A stretch of DNA of 64,000 bases. Origin: UBA2589 sp965223235 (GTDB lineage Bacteria > Gemmatimonadota > Gemmatimonadetes > Longimicrobiales > Gaopeijiaceae). The stretch lies in contig CBDCVV010000022.1 of assembly GCA_965223235.1 (NCBI GenBank), positions 186,001 to 250,000 of the forward strand, written 5' to 3'. The notes below the pieces were generated by a model. That model saw nothing but the letters and a program-made list of their open reading frames with translations, had not been told where the DNA came from and searched no databases. Shown piece after piece: positions 15,203 to 23,177 of this stretch (position 1 is the first letter of the stretch; each line of letters begins with the position of its first letter). Made by a program: the position numbers and the translations under genes.

Positions 15203-17125
15203 TCAGGTAGATTGAGACCACCCTTCGGGGTCGAGCCCGACGATGCGAAGGAGCCGCAAAGCGTTTCGGCTCGTCGCGAGGCCGGGGCGCAGGACGTAGT
15301 CGAAGGTCACGGTGTCTCCGTCATCGCCTTCTTCGAGCGTCTCTCTGAAGTGCACCTTCGTCGACGCAGGATCGAGGTGCGGGTCGTCGTGGAGTGTAAG
15401 ATCGTGGGTCGTCACGGCTCCGATCGCGTTCTGGCCCAGCAGGTCCCGTACGATCGTCCTCGCGGCGACTCTCCGTTCCTCCGAATTCGTCCCGTGGAGC
15501 ACTTCATCGATGAGGTAGAGAAGCGCGGGCTGATCATCGCCCGCTCTACTCGCATCGACCAACTCCTTCAAGCGGAGCAGCTCGGCCATGAAGAGCGAGA
15601 CCCCACCCGTAACGGAGTCCAGCACCCGCATCGAGGTGAACACTCTCAAGGGTGACATCCTGAGCTTGGTAGCGCAGACCACTGAGCCCGCCTGCGCCAA
15701 CACCGCGGCAACCCCGATCGAACGCATGAGCGTGCTCTTACCGGACATGTTCGAGCCGGTAATGAGGAGGAACCGACCCGGTGGGTCGACCGCAACGTCG
15801 CAGCTCCTCAACTCTGACGGCGCGATGAGGGGGTGCCCAAGGCCCTCTGCCTCGAAGTGAGCCTCGTCGACGACAACCTCGGGCAGCACCCAATGCGGGT
15901 GGTCACACGAGAGGGTCGCTAGAGCGGTGAGGGCTTCGAGCTCCCCGAGCGCGTCGAACCAGTCCCCCACGCGGGGACCACACCGCCTCCGCCAAGCGTC
16001 CAAGCCCGCAGCGACGTGCACATCCCAGAGGGTGAAGGCGGCCATGAAGATGTGTAGCACCGACCCTCGACCATCGGCGGCGTCGAGCCAACGTTCGAGC
16101 TTGCGCACCTCACCGGAGGCAGTCAGACCACCCTCGCTCGACAAGCTGGCCACGAGCTCCCCGACCCGTCCATCGAGGTCTACCTGCTCCCAAGCGCCGA
16201 AGGCGTGTTGATGGCCGCGTATGCCTACCGCGTAGCTCCCGGCACCGGAAAGCAGCGGAGTGAGTGCCTGGCCCCAACGAAAGGCCAGTACACTTTGGAT
16301 GACGAGGGGGATCGTCCATACCCACCACGCCACGGTACCCCACACGAGCCACACGAGCGCAAGTACCGTGGTCACCGGCGGGAGTGTTCGAGCGAACCAG
16401 AGTGCCCAACCCGGTGCAATGCCTTCGGACCCGAACGCGGGTGGCAGCGCGAGCCACTTCGAGAAGCCGCGCCATGCCCGCGGTGACATCGGCGAGAGCA
16501 GCAGAGCCTCGACCGACGGATCCTTCCACGCTTCTCGGTTCCCGGCGAGTATCGTCACCGCCTCCTGGCGCCCCCGAATCTCATCGATGTCCGCAGGGGA
16601 CGTCAGCCAGCTCACTAGCGTCTGGCTCCCCGACGCGGTCCGGGTCGGGCCGAGGATGGCACGGATCGACGCCTTTCCGAAGATGTCGAGATCGAAGAGG
16701 TAGGGATGTGCCGCCAACCCGTCTTCTTCGGTCTCCTCACCCGAGGCGAAGAGCGAAGAAGCGATCTCGAACGCCTCCGCCGCAACCGCGAGTTCGTCCC
16801 AATCTCGGTCCAACCGTGCCACCCCGAGGGAAGCGAGAGCATGTCGTGCTTCCGCTCGGCGCATCGCGTGTCGGGCCGCACGGTGCTTCACGATGAGAAC
16901 CAAGAAGACCGCGAATGCAGCCGCAGCAACGATCGCGAGAGCGCTATCGGGCACGGGGGTATCGCCCCGCAAGAGCCACGCGATGGCGGCCAGCGAGAAG
17001 GCCGCCAACCGCGCAACCTCGATCCGGAAGGCCCTTTGCCGGAGGACCTCTACGGCGTGCCGCTCGGCCTCCTCCTCTCGCACGTACCGAGCTCGTGGCT
17101 GGCTTCCCTCACCGGTTTTCGACAC
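15203..17125 (-). CDS. Membrane-anchored MutS-family ATPase
   Basis: 640 aa. Hydrophobic helices are seen at about 37-53 and 60-80 and again near 238-281 (VLALVWLVWGTVAWWVW), so it is membrane-embedded. The C-terminal half is the MutS domain V ATPase: Walker A GSNMSGKST (457-465), a conserved switch segment with VTGGVSLFMAELLRLK, Walker B LIDE (538-541) followed by HGTNSEERR, and a TTHD switch. There is no mismatch-recognition domain I. Part of the core (clamp/lever) domains can be placed between. It belongs to the MutS-related membrane family, not the canonical mismatch-repair MutS; its function is uncharacterised. It is convergent with the lipid kinase and divergent from rsmD. Confidence 0.88.
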   Translation of the reverse strand: MSKTGEGSQPRARYVREEEAERHAVEVLRQRAFRIEVARLAAFSLAAIAWLLRGDTPVPDSALAIVAAAAFAVFLVLIVKHRAARHAMRRAEARHALASLGVARLDRDWDELAVAAEAFEIASSLFASGEETEEDGLAAHPYLFDLDIFGKASIRAILGPTRTASGSQTLVSWLTSPADIDEIRGRQEAVTILAGNREAWKDPSVEALLLSPMSPRAWRGFSKWLALPPAFGSEGIAPGWALWFARTLPPVTTVLALVWLVWGTVAWWVWTIPLVIQSVLAFRWGQALTPLLSGAGSYAVGIRGHQHAFGAWEQVDLDGRVGELVASLSSEGGLTASGEVRKLERWLDAADGRGSVLHIFMAAFTLWDVHVAAGLDAWRRRCGPRVGDWFDALGELEALTALATLSCDHPHWVLPEVVVDEAHFEAEGLGHPLIAPSELRSCDVAVDPPGRFLLITGSNMSGKSTLMRSIGVAAVLAQAGSVVCATKLRMSPLRVFTSMRVLDSVTGGVSLFMAELLRLKELVDASRAGDDQPALLYLIDEVLHGTNSEERRVAARTIVRDLLGQNAIGAVTTHDLTLHDDPHLDPASTKVHFRETLEEGDDGDTVTFDYVLRPGLATSRNALRLLRIVGLDPEGWSQST

Positions 17126-17259
17126 CGTATCGGGCGCACCTCCGGACTCCGGATCGATATGACTCAGCTTGGACTCCTCTCGTCAGCGCCACTAAGGGCG
17201 TCGCCAGTCGAGGAATCTACCAGGGAACAACGGGGTCGAAGAGCTCTGACCCGACGACG

Positions 17260-17302
17260 AGGTAGGCGATGAGGATTCTCGGAGGTAGGCGATGAGGATT
17301 CT
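17260..17302 (+). repeat. 23-bp-period tandem duplication of the rsmD start
   Basis: A 20-base unit starting aggtaggcgatgaggattct occurs at 17260-17279 and again at 17283-17302. It duplicates the ribosome-binding region and the ATG of rsmD. The first copy starts an 8-codon reading frame (17269-17295) whose TGA overlaps the rsmD ATG (ATGA). See finding. Confidence 0.9.
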
Positions 17303-17807
17303 GGAAGGGCGCTTCGCCGGGCGAAAGTTGACCTCGCCGGGCCGGATCGTCCGACCCACGCCCGAAACGACTCGCGGCAGAGTCTTCGAACTCCTCGGAG
17401 ATGAGGTAGCGGCCACGCGCTTTCTGGACCTCTTCGCCGGCTCGGGTGCGGTGGGGCTGGAGGCGTACTCGCGCGGGGCGCGATCGGTGGACTTCGTGGA
17501 GAACGGCCCCGCAGCACTCCACGCCCTCAAGAGCAACGTCGCCACCCTCGGTGCACGTAAGCACACCCGGGTCTTCAAGAAGGATGTGATCCCGTGGATC
17601 GAGCGCGTCGGCGCCGACGCATACGATATCGCCTTCGCGGATCCCCCGTACGGGTCGCGAAAGCTCGATCGGGTCGTCGAGCGATGGTCGGTCGTGCCCT
17701 TCGCACCGGTGCTGGTGCTCGAACACGACAAAGACACCTCGGTAGCGGTCAAAGGAAAACGGTACGACTTCGCCGGCCCGACGCGGATCACGATTCTCCG
17801 AGCATGA
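17292..17807 (+). CDS. rsmD: 16S rRNA (guanine-966-N2)-methyltransferase RsmD
   Basis: 171 aa, the usual length for RsmD. It starts MRILEGRFAGRKL, as RsmD proteins typically do (residues 1-13), with RPTPETTRGRVFELL following. SAM-binding motif I is FLDLFAGSGAVGLEA (44-58). The catalytic N-methyltransferase motif IV is DPPY (117-120). It methylates G966 of 16S rRNA in the 30S subunit. The start is at the second of two duplicated ATGs; starting at the first would end after eight codons. The glycosyltransferase starts 28 bp downstream on the same strand. Confidence 0.95.
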   Translation: MRILEGRFAGRKLTSPGRIVRPTPETTRGRVFELLGDEVAATRFLDLFAGSGAVGLEAYSRGARSVDFVENGPAALHALKSNVATLGARKHTRVFKKDVIPWIERVGADAYDIAFADPPYGSRKLDRVVERWSVVPFAPVLVLEHDKDTSVAVKGKRYDFAGPTRITILRA

Positions 17808-17835
17808 TCTCGGGCGCTCTACACAGACCCGTGTC

Positions 17836-19026
17836 GTGCGGGTAGGTATCGACGTACGGGTCGTGGACCCGACTGCACCCGGTCAGCAGCGGTATCTATG
17901 GAGGCTCGGTACGTGGCTGAGCCGTCAGGGGCACGACACGCACTTTCTGACCGTGCGCTCTGAAGGCGGCCTCCATCGTTACCACTCTCGTCTGGCGCTG
18001 CACAGACTCGGTGGAACGAGGCGACCACTCCGACATGATTACATCAGAAAGCTCGACCTCGACGTCTTGTTGTTGAATCCGGAACGTTCGCGAGCCTACC
18101 ACGGCATCGGTGCGAATGTGCTGAGGGCCGCGTACGGTACGGAGCACTATCGTCAGAAGCTCCGCTCCTTTCGGTCAACGCGAAGTCGAGCCGTGCGGTC
18201 CTTTCTCAGGACGATGCCCTGGGTAACACGGGCGCGACGCGTGGAGCGCCACTTCTACGAGGGGACCTCGTCGTACCCACTCGTGATCGCCCAGTCGCGC
18301 TACATGAAGGAAGAGGTGGTGTCGAGCTACTCGATCCCAGCACGTCACGTGCGCGTGATCCCGAATCCAGTCGATACGAGTGAGTTCAATGTGGAAGCTC
18401 GGCACAACCTCCGAGCGGACGCACGGTCACGGTGGAGCATCTCGGAAGATTCGACGTGTCTCGCATTCATCGGCCACAACTTTCGGCTCAAAGGACTCTG
18501 GACGCTCCTCGATGCCGTCGCCAAGGTCGACGACCCCGCCTTACACATCCTCGTCGCGGGAAAAGGCACAGGTCCCTCCCAGGTACGCGAGGCACATCGT
18601 CGCATCAGACGTCTCGGCCTGTCTCACCGGGTGACCCTCGCTGGACCGGTGTCCCACTCGATCCACGCCCTCGCGGCGGCTGATATCGTGGGGCACCTCA
18701 CCTGGCACGACTCCTTCGGCTTCGTCGTGCTCGAGGCGATGGCCACTGGCCTACCTGTCGTCACGACGCCCTACGCAGGCGCCTCGGAGTTGATCGAGCC
18801 GGAGACCACGGGTCTCGTCGTCGACCCAGGACAGCCAGCCGATGTTGCGCACACGATCTCCCGCCTTCTCGATCCCGAACTCCGATCCCGGATCGGGACG
18901 GCCGCGGCGGCGATGGCGCCGCAACACGACGAACTCCTTCACTTCCCTCACGTGGAGCGTATCATGGAGGAGGCGGTCGAACACACGACAAGATCGGCTC
19001 CGGGAGACGCTCCGTGCTCTCCCTAA
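17836..19026 (+). CDS. Family 4 glycosyltransferase (GT-B)
   Basis: 396 aa, GTG start chosen because the protein begins at once with the GT-B first strand VRVGIDVRVVDPTAPGQQRY. The N-terminal acceptor domain is followed by the C-terminal nucleotide-sugar domain: LAFIGHNFRLKGLWTLLDAV, LHILVAGKGTGP, and the donor-binding DSFGFVVLEAMATGLPVVTT with the family's E-x7-E-like Glu, then the SELIEPETTGLVVDPG motif. It likely transfers a sugar to a lipid or polysaccharide at the membrane. Upstream rsmD and downstream VOC gene (36 bp away) are on the same strand, but no polysaccharide cluster is present, so the acceptor is unknown. Confidence 0.88.
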   Translation: MRVGIDVRVVDPTAPGQQRYLWRLGTWLSRQGHDTHFLTVRSEGGLHRYHSRLALHRLGGTRRPLRHDYIRKLDLDVLLLNPERSRAYHGIGANVLRAAYGTEHYRQKLRSFRSTRSRAVRSFLRTMPWVTRARRVERHFYEGTSSYPLVIAQSRYMKEEVVSSYSIPARHVRVIPNPVDTSEFNVEARHNLRADARSRWSISEDSTCLAFIGHNFRLKGLWTLLDAVAKVDDPALHILVAGKGTGPSQVREAHRRIRRLGLSHRVTLAGPVSHSIHALAAADIVGHLTWHDSFGFVVLEAMATGLPVVTTPYAGASELIEPETTGLVVDPGQPADVAHTISRLLDPELRSRIGTAAAAMAPQHDELLHFPHVERIMEEAVEHTTRSAPGDAPCSP

Positions 19027-19062
19027 TTCCCCTGCCGTGACCTTCTATCTCAAGGAGACAAC

Positions 19063-19485
19063 ATGAGCGACGAGGCACCTCAGAACTTCAGGGCGGAACC
19101 CGAGTCCCTTCGCCTGCGGAGTATCGCGCCCAGCCTCACGGTCAGCGATTTGGACGCGAGCCTCGCGTTCTATCGGGACATCGTCGGCTTCACGGTGCAC
19201 GAGCTGTGGGAGAACGACGGCAAGGTCTTAGGCGCCGATCTGGTAGCCGGATCCCAGCACCTCCTGATTGGGCAGGATGACTTCGCCAAGGGGATCGACC
19301 GAACCAAGGGCGTCGGCTTCCGTCTCTACTTCATGACGGCGCAAGTCGTCGACGACGTTGCGTCCGCGATGAAGGCACGGGGCGGCACGCTCGAATCCGA
19401 GCCGGCCGACATGCCTTGGGGAGGCCGCGCGTTCTCCTTCCGCGACCCGGACGGCTTCGCCGTGACGATCGCCTCCGACGGGTAG
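19063..19485 (+). CDS. VOC (glyoxalase/bleomycin-resistance) family protein
   Basis: 140 aa. One VOC module with the two beta-alpha-beta-beta-beta repeats: SIAPSLTVSDLDASLAFYRD at about 20-39 and GVGFRLYFMTAQVVDDV/ARGG, ending in FSFRDPDGFAVTIA, the hallmark C-terminal motif. An AAGGAGACAACATG ribosome-binding site (near 19050) supports the start. VOC proteins are metal-dependent lyases, dioxygenases or binding proteins; the substrate cannot be told from sequence. The second acid ligand position is occupied by a hydrophobic/Thr residue rather than the usual Glu (VTIAS), so catalysis is uncertain. No related neighbours. Confidence 0.87.
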   Translation: MSDEAPQNFRAEPESLRLRSIAPSLTVSDLDASLAFYRDIVGFTVHELWENDGKVLGADLVAGSQHLLIGQDDFAKGIDRTKGVGFRLYFMTAQVVDDVASAMKARGGTLESEPADMPWGGRAFSFRDPDGFAVTIASDG

Positions 19486-19518
19486 GAGCGGCGGCGCGGG
19501 TGCTTGGGCGGTAGGGTC

Positions 19519-19971
19519 CTAGTGGTCCCCGCTCCAGGCGATCCAGTAGTCATCGATCGAGTCGTCATCCGTCGCCAACTCGGTGTCACCGGCCGGAAGA
19601 TCGTTCAGGCGAAGAATGTACGTGAGGACATCCGTGACCTGTTGGCGCGAAAGTGACCATGGATCGTCGTACGGCATGCGGTCGTTTATGTAGTACCAAA
19701 GCTGGAAGACAGACTGTTCTTCCCAGCGACCTCGAAAGCCGTTCTCCGTCCAATCCGCCGAGTCATGGCATTCGGAACAGGTCGACTCGAAGAGCTCTTC
19801 CCCTCTGTCGGCCTGCGCCATGGTGAAGATCCCATCCGCCGTCGTCGGTTCGTCCTCTTCCGCCGACACCGGGGCCGCAGGGGCCGGGGGCGGGCTCGAG
19901 GTCGCCGACGAACAAGCAGCGACGAGCACGGTGACACAAGCGCCTACGAGCGGATGGAATTTCCGGTGCAT
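19519..19971 (-). CDS. Monohaem c-type cytochrome lipoprotein
   Basis: 150 aa from ATG 19971, which opens a lipoprotein signal (KFHPLVGACVTVLVAAC). A Ser/Pro/Ala linker is followed by one class I cytochrome c domain: haem site CSECH, with the distal Met probably in NDRMPYDDP, and the C-terminal helix VTDVLTYILRLNDLPAG. The tail is acidic. A tethered monohaem carrier of this type could pass electrons to the cbb3 oxidase elsewhere in the window; that is inference. Its upstream neighbour on the same strand is the Tat esterase. Confidence 0.9.
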   Translation of the reverse strand: MHRKFHPLVGACVTVLVAACSSATSSPPPAPAAPVSAEEDEPTTADGIFTMAQADRGEELFESTCSECHDSADWTENGFRGRWEEQSVFQLWYYINDRMPYDDPWSLSRQQVTDVLTYILRLNDLPAGDTELATDDDSIDDYWIAWSGDH

Positions 19972-20038
19972 GCCTAGTCGTTCCTTGTCGAGAGTCCCTT
20001 CAAAAATAGGGAGACTCCCACCTCGCGCGAAACGTTGG

Positions 20039-20800
20039 CTACTCGTCGAACCAGTCGAGGGCCTGCGTCGCGATCGAGGGAGGGAGCTCGTGTCCACCCT
20101 CGTACTCCACGTGTGTCACATCGTACCCCGCATCCAACAGGGCAGGAATGATTTGGGTCCGCGTCGTCTCCGACGAGAGAATCGTGTCGCTCGTCCCGTG
20201 AGAGACCCAGAACCGTGGCGTGCCTACGAGGTCTGTTCCTGGTGCGAGGAAGCCCGGAGAGAACGCTATGATTGCCTTGAAGAGGTCCCCATTGCTGGGA
20301 CCCAAAGACAACGCGTACGAGGCACCGTCCGAAAAGCCCAGGAGCCCGATTCGATCCGGGTTTACCCGAACGCGAGCGAACACATGGGCCAACGCCGCAT
20401 CGATGTACTGGACATCGGGGCCGAAGAAGCCGTTGACTCGATCCCACGTCCGGTCGCGAGAGTCGGGGGCCAGCAACACATAGCCACGACTCTCACAGAC
20501 GTCGTAAAGTCCCGCCCAATCCAGCGAAGACCTTGTGGCCCCGTGAAGCGCCACGAGGAGGGGCGTTTGAGTGTCAGGGTCGTAGCTGGCCGGGACGTAC
20601 ATCAGACCGTCGGGGAAGCCTAGCTCCAAGCGACTCTCCCCGATCGTCGGCGTCTCGCTCGGCGTACCGGGTCGCGCGGTAAGTCGAGGATCTCCCTCCC
20701 GGCTCCCTTGGTCTGTCGGAGAGTGTAGGCATGCCATGGTGCTCGGCAGGAGTAGCCCGGCCGCTTTCACAAAGTCCCTTCGAGTCACGCTCGACTGCAT
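20039..20800 (-). CDS. Tat-exported esterase/phospholipase-type alpha/beta hydrolase
   Basis: 253 aa from ATG 20800; GGGAGG lies nine bases upstream of it, while the earlier ATG at 20809 overlaps that site. The N-terminus has a twin-arginine motif (SVTRRDFVKAAGLLL) and then an MAC sequence that could be a lipobox. The mature part is a feruloyl-esterase/PHB-depolymerase-like hydrolase: LVALHGATRSSLDW oxyanion loop, nucleophile in LGFSDGASYAL, Asp in SHGTSDTIL, His in EYEGGHELP. It should hydrolyse esters outside the cytoplasm, folded before export. It is upstream of and in line with the cytochrome c gene, 67 bp away. Confidence 0.85.
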   Translation of the reverse strand: MQSSVTRRDFVKAAGLLLPSTMACLHSPTDQGSREGDPRLTARPGTPSETPTIGESRLELGFPDGLMYVPASYDPDTQTPLLVALHGATRSSLDWAGLYDVCESRGYVLLAPDSRDRTWDRVNGFFGPDVQYIDAALAHVFARVRVNPDRIGLLGFSDGASYALSLGPSNGDLFKAIIAFSPGFLAPGTDLVGTPRFWVSHGTSDTILSSETTRTQIIPALLDAGYDVTHVEYEGGHELPPSIATQALDWFDE

Positions 20801-20887
20801 GGACCACATCCTCCCGGTAGCTCATACTCACACGGCCACGTACGCATGCCCGCTGCCGACCTTTCCCCTCGCCTGCTACAATTGCCC

Positions 20888-21949
20888 ATGGAGATCGGAA
20901 TCTACTCGTTCGTCGAGACCCGCTTCGACGGCGCGAACCAGCAGCAGATCCATCCGCAGCGTCGGATCGCCCACCTCTTGGAAGAGATCGAGCTCGCCGA
21001 CCGGGTCGGGCTCGATGTGTACGGTGTGGGAGAACACCACCGCCTCGATTACGTGTCATCCTCACCCGCAACGATCCTCGCGGCGGCGGCCGCACGCACT
21101 CGACAGATTCGGCTCACGAGCGCGGTTTCCGTGCTCTCTTCGGCCGACCCCGTACGAGTCTACCAAGACTTTGCCACGATCGACCTGATCTCGGGCGGGC
21201 GGGCCGAGATCATGGCCGGGCGTGGGTCTTTCACCGAGTCGTTCCCACTCTTCGGCTACGATCTCGGTGCGTACGACGAGCTCTTTGCAGAGAAGCTCGA
21301 ATTGCTGTTGCGCGTGCGCGATGAGACCAGCGTGTCGTGGAAGGGCCGGCACCGTCCCTCGATCGATGGACGTCCTGTCCTCCCCCGGGCTGTACAAGAT
21401 CCGCTCCCGGTGTGGATCGCGGTCGGCGGCAATCCTCCTTCCGCGGTCCGAGCGGCGCGTCTCGGACTTCCGATGGCTCTCGCGATTATCGGTGGCCTCC
21501 CAGAGCGCTTCGCTCCCTTCGTCGGCCTTTATCGGCGTACGGTGGCTGAAACCGGGCTCGACCCGCTGAGCCTCCCGGTGAGCATCAACTCTCACGGCTT
21601 CATCGCCGACGACCCCGAGAGAGCCGCCGAGCTGGCATGGCCTGCGTACGCAGAGACGATGTCTCGCATCGGGCGTGAGCGCGGCTGGCCTCCTCCGACT
21701 CGGGGTCACTTTGACGAGGAGGTCGCTCCCCGTGGAGCGCTCTTCCTCGGCGATCCCGATGCGGTCATCGAGAAGATTCTGTACCAACACGAGATCTTTC
21801 AGCACGACCGCTTCCTCATCAAGCTTACGATCGGGCCTATGGAGCACGATGACGTGCTACGCGCGATCGAACTCCTGGGCACCGTGGTAGCCCCCGCCGT
21901 GCGGGCCGAGGTGGCGCGCCGCACCGCCGACACCTCCGGCGGCGAGTAG
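20888..21949 (+). CDS. LLM-class flavin-dependent oxidoreductase
   Basis: 353 aa from ATG 20888; the frame is open to 20846, but MEIGIYSFVETRF is the usual start of this family. Luciferase-like TIM-barrel landmarks: EEIELADRVGLDVYGVGEHH (32-51), VRVYQDFATIDLISGGRAEI, the GRGSFTESFPLFGYDLGAYD substrate-flavin loop, PLPVWIAVGGNPPSAVRAA and the FLIKLTIGPMEHDDVLRAIE end. It likely uses FMN or F420-like reduced flavin to oxygenate or oxidise a small organic substrate. No reductase or F420 genes are nearby to decide. It converges with the small membrane protein gene at 21950 (no spacing). Confidence 0.88.
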   Translation: MEIGIYSFVETRFDGANQQQIHPQRRIAHLLEEIELADRVGLDVYGVGEHHRLDYVSSSPATILAAAAARTRQIRLTSAVSVLSSADPVRVYQDFATIDLISGGRAEIMAGRGSFTESFPLFGYDLGAYDELFAEKLELLLRVRDETSVSWKGRHRPSIDGRPVLPRAVQDPLPVWIAVGGNPPSAVRAARLGLPMALAIIGGLPERFAPFVGLYRRTVAETGLDPLSLPVSINSHGFIADDPERAAELAWPAYAETMSRIGRERGWPPPTRGHFDEEVAPRGALFLGDPDAVIEKILYQHEIFQHDRFLIKLTIGPMEHDDVLRAIELLGTVVAPAVRAEVARRTADTSGGE

Positions 21950-22381
21950 CTACATCCGAAAAAGAGGGCGGCCGTAGGCGAGGAATGGCCAGGGGATCGA
22001 CAGCAGCGTCACAGTCATCCATACCAGCTGGGCCAGAATCATCTTCCGATACTGCGCACGGTTCGACCAAGCTGCGTGCGCAGCGCCCACCGCCACGACC
22101 ATGCCGAAGGCGTGCTCGATCGTGAAGAATCGGAGCACGTCGTCGCCCATCGCGGCGCCGGGGTCGCTCCATCCCAGCCGCGGCCACGGCGACAAGAAGA
22201 GATAAAGCGCTACCCCTAACAAGAACTGGATATCGACGACTCCCACGAACGCCCGGTGAAGCTGGTCTACGAATGACGGCGAGTCACGGCGAAGGAGCCG
22301 AGCGACCAACACCGCTCCGCCGAGCGCTAAAACCATCCACCGGAGCCAGGAATGGGCGCTGAGGATCAGGCCGTACGCCAC
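21950..22381 (-). CDS. Small four-helix membrane protein downstream of the Bat operon
   Basis: 143 aa, GTG start, one base after the BatE stop, so it is probably the last gene of the operon. About four membrane helices are seen (HSWLRWMVLALGGAVLV, FVGVVDIQFLLGVALYLF, FTIEHAFGMVVAVGAAHAAW, LVWMTVTLLSIPWPF). Several histidines sit in or near the helices (H10, H42, H89, H101), as in haem-binding four-helix proteins, but haem binding is only a possibility. No family name is assigned. Confidence 0.75.
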   Translation of the reverse strand: MAYGLILSAHSWLRWMVLALGGAVLVARLLRRDSPSFVDQLHRAFVGVVDIQFLLGVALYLFLSPWPRLGWSDPGAAMGDDVLRFFTIEHAFGMVVAVGAAHAAWSNRAQYRKMILAQLVWMTVTLLSIPWPFLAYGRPLFRM

Positions 22382-22382
22382 T

Positions 22383-23177
22383 CTAGATGGTCTCTATGGC
22401 CTCGAGCGGGAGCCAACCGACCTTCCCGTCGTCAAGGACGACCTCGACCCATTGGCCGGCCTGCTGATCGATTCTCACCCTGGTTCCTTCGTGAACCTGA
22501 AAAAGCGTGAGATCGTCTTCTGCGGCCGGAGCGGATCGTACGGGGACGGACTCGATCATCACGATCCCACGCTCCGCTCTACCAAGCCCCGACTCCCTCA
22601 CCACGAGGTTGATCCCGAGCACGACGACGAGAAGGCCCCCGGCGACCGCCGAGGCGCGTCCGACCCTCGAGCCGAGCTGCGTAGGGGAGACGAGCCGAGC
22701 CGCGACTCCACCCGTCAGGAGAATCCAGCCCCCGCCGACAAGGGTGATGAGCGCACCTCGGGGAAGTAGATCGACCCACCACCGGAGGACCGAAACGAGC
22801 CAGAACTCGGGAAGGGGCTCGATCTCGTCGACGGTGAGGGTGCGGGCCAATGCCAAATTGGCCAACGCGTCTTCGTCACCGGGGTCGAGTGCCAGCGCCC
22901 GCTCCCAATGAAGGATCGAGCGAGCCAGATCTCCGGCCTTGTAGTAGGCGTTTCCTAGGTTGTACTCGAGGGCTGCGCTGGTGAAGCCACCCTGACGGAC
23001 AGCCTCGTACGCCTCGACAGCGTCGGTGAAGGCACCCTCTTGATAGGACTGGTTGGCCCTCGAGACGATTTCGTCCTGGGCTCGTACCCGTGTGGGGGCG
23101 ACCAGTAGGAAGAGCACGCCTACTAACGCGCATGCTAGCGATCGGTTCGCGACGAGAGCGCTGCGTGGCCTCGTCAT
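22383..23177 (-). CDS. batE: BatE: TPR protein with membrane helices and SH3-like domain
   Basis: 264 aa. Signal-like N-terminus, then TPR units (about 35-110; YNLGNAYYKAGDLARSILHWERAL, broken here as ALEYNLGNAYYKAGDL and HWERALALDPGD), two hydrophobic segments (about 140-195) and a C-terminal SH3-like part (VPVRSAPAAEDDLTL to VGWLPLEAIE). This is the usual BatE organisation. The start overlaps the BatD stop (ATGA). Bat proteins act with MoxR at the inner membrane; aerotolerance was the first phenotype described, but the molecular role is not known. Confidence 0.85.
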   Translation of the reverse strand: MTRPRSALVANRSLACALVGVLFLLVAPTRVRAQDEIVSRANQSYQEGAFTDAVEAYEAVRQGGFTSAALEYNLGNAYYKAGDLARSILHWERALALDPGDEDALANLALARTLTVDEIEPLPEFWLVSVLRWWVDLLPRGALITLVGGGWILLTGGVAARLVSPTQLGSRVGRASAVAGGLLVVVLGINLVVRESGLGRAERGIVMIESVPVRSAPAAEDDLTLFQVHEGTRVRIDQQAGQWVEVVLDDGKVGWLPLEAIETI

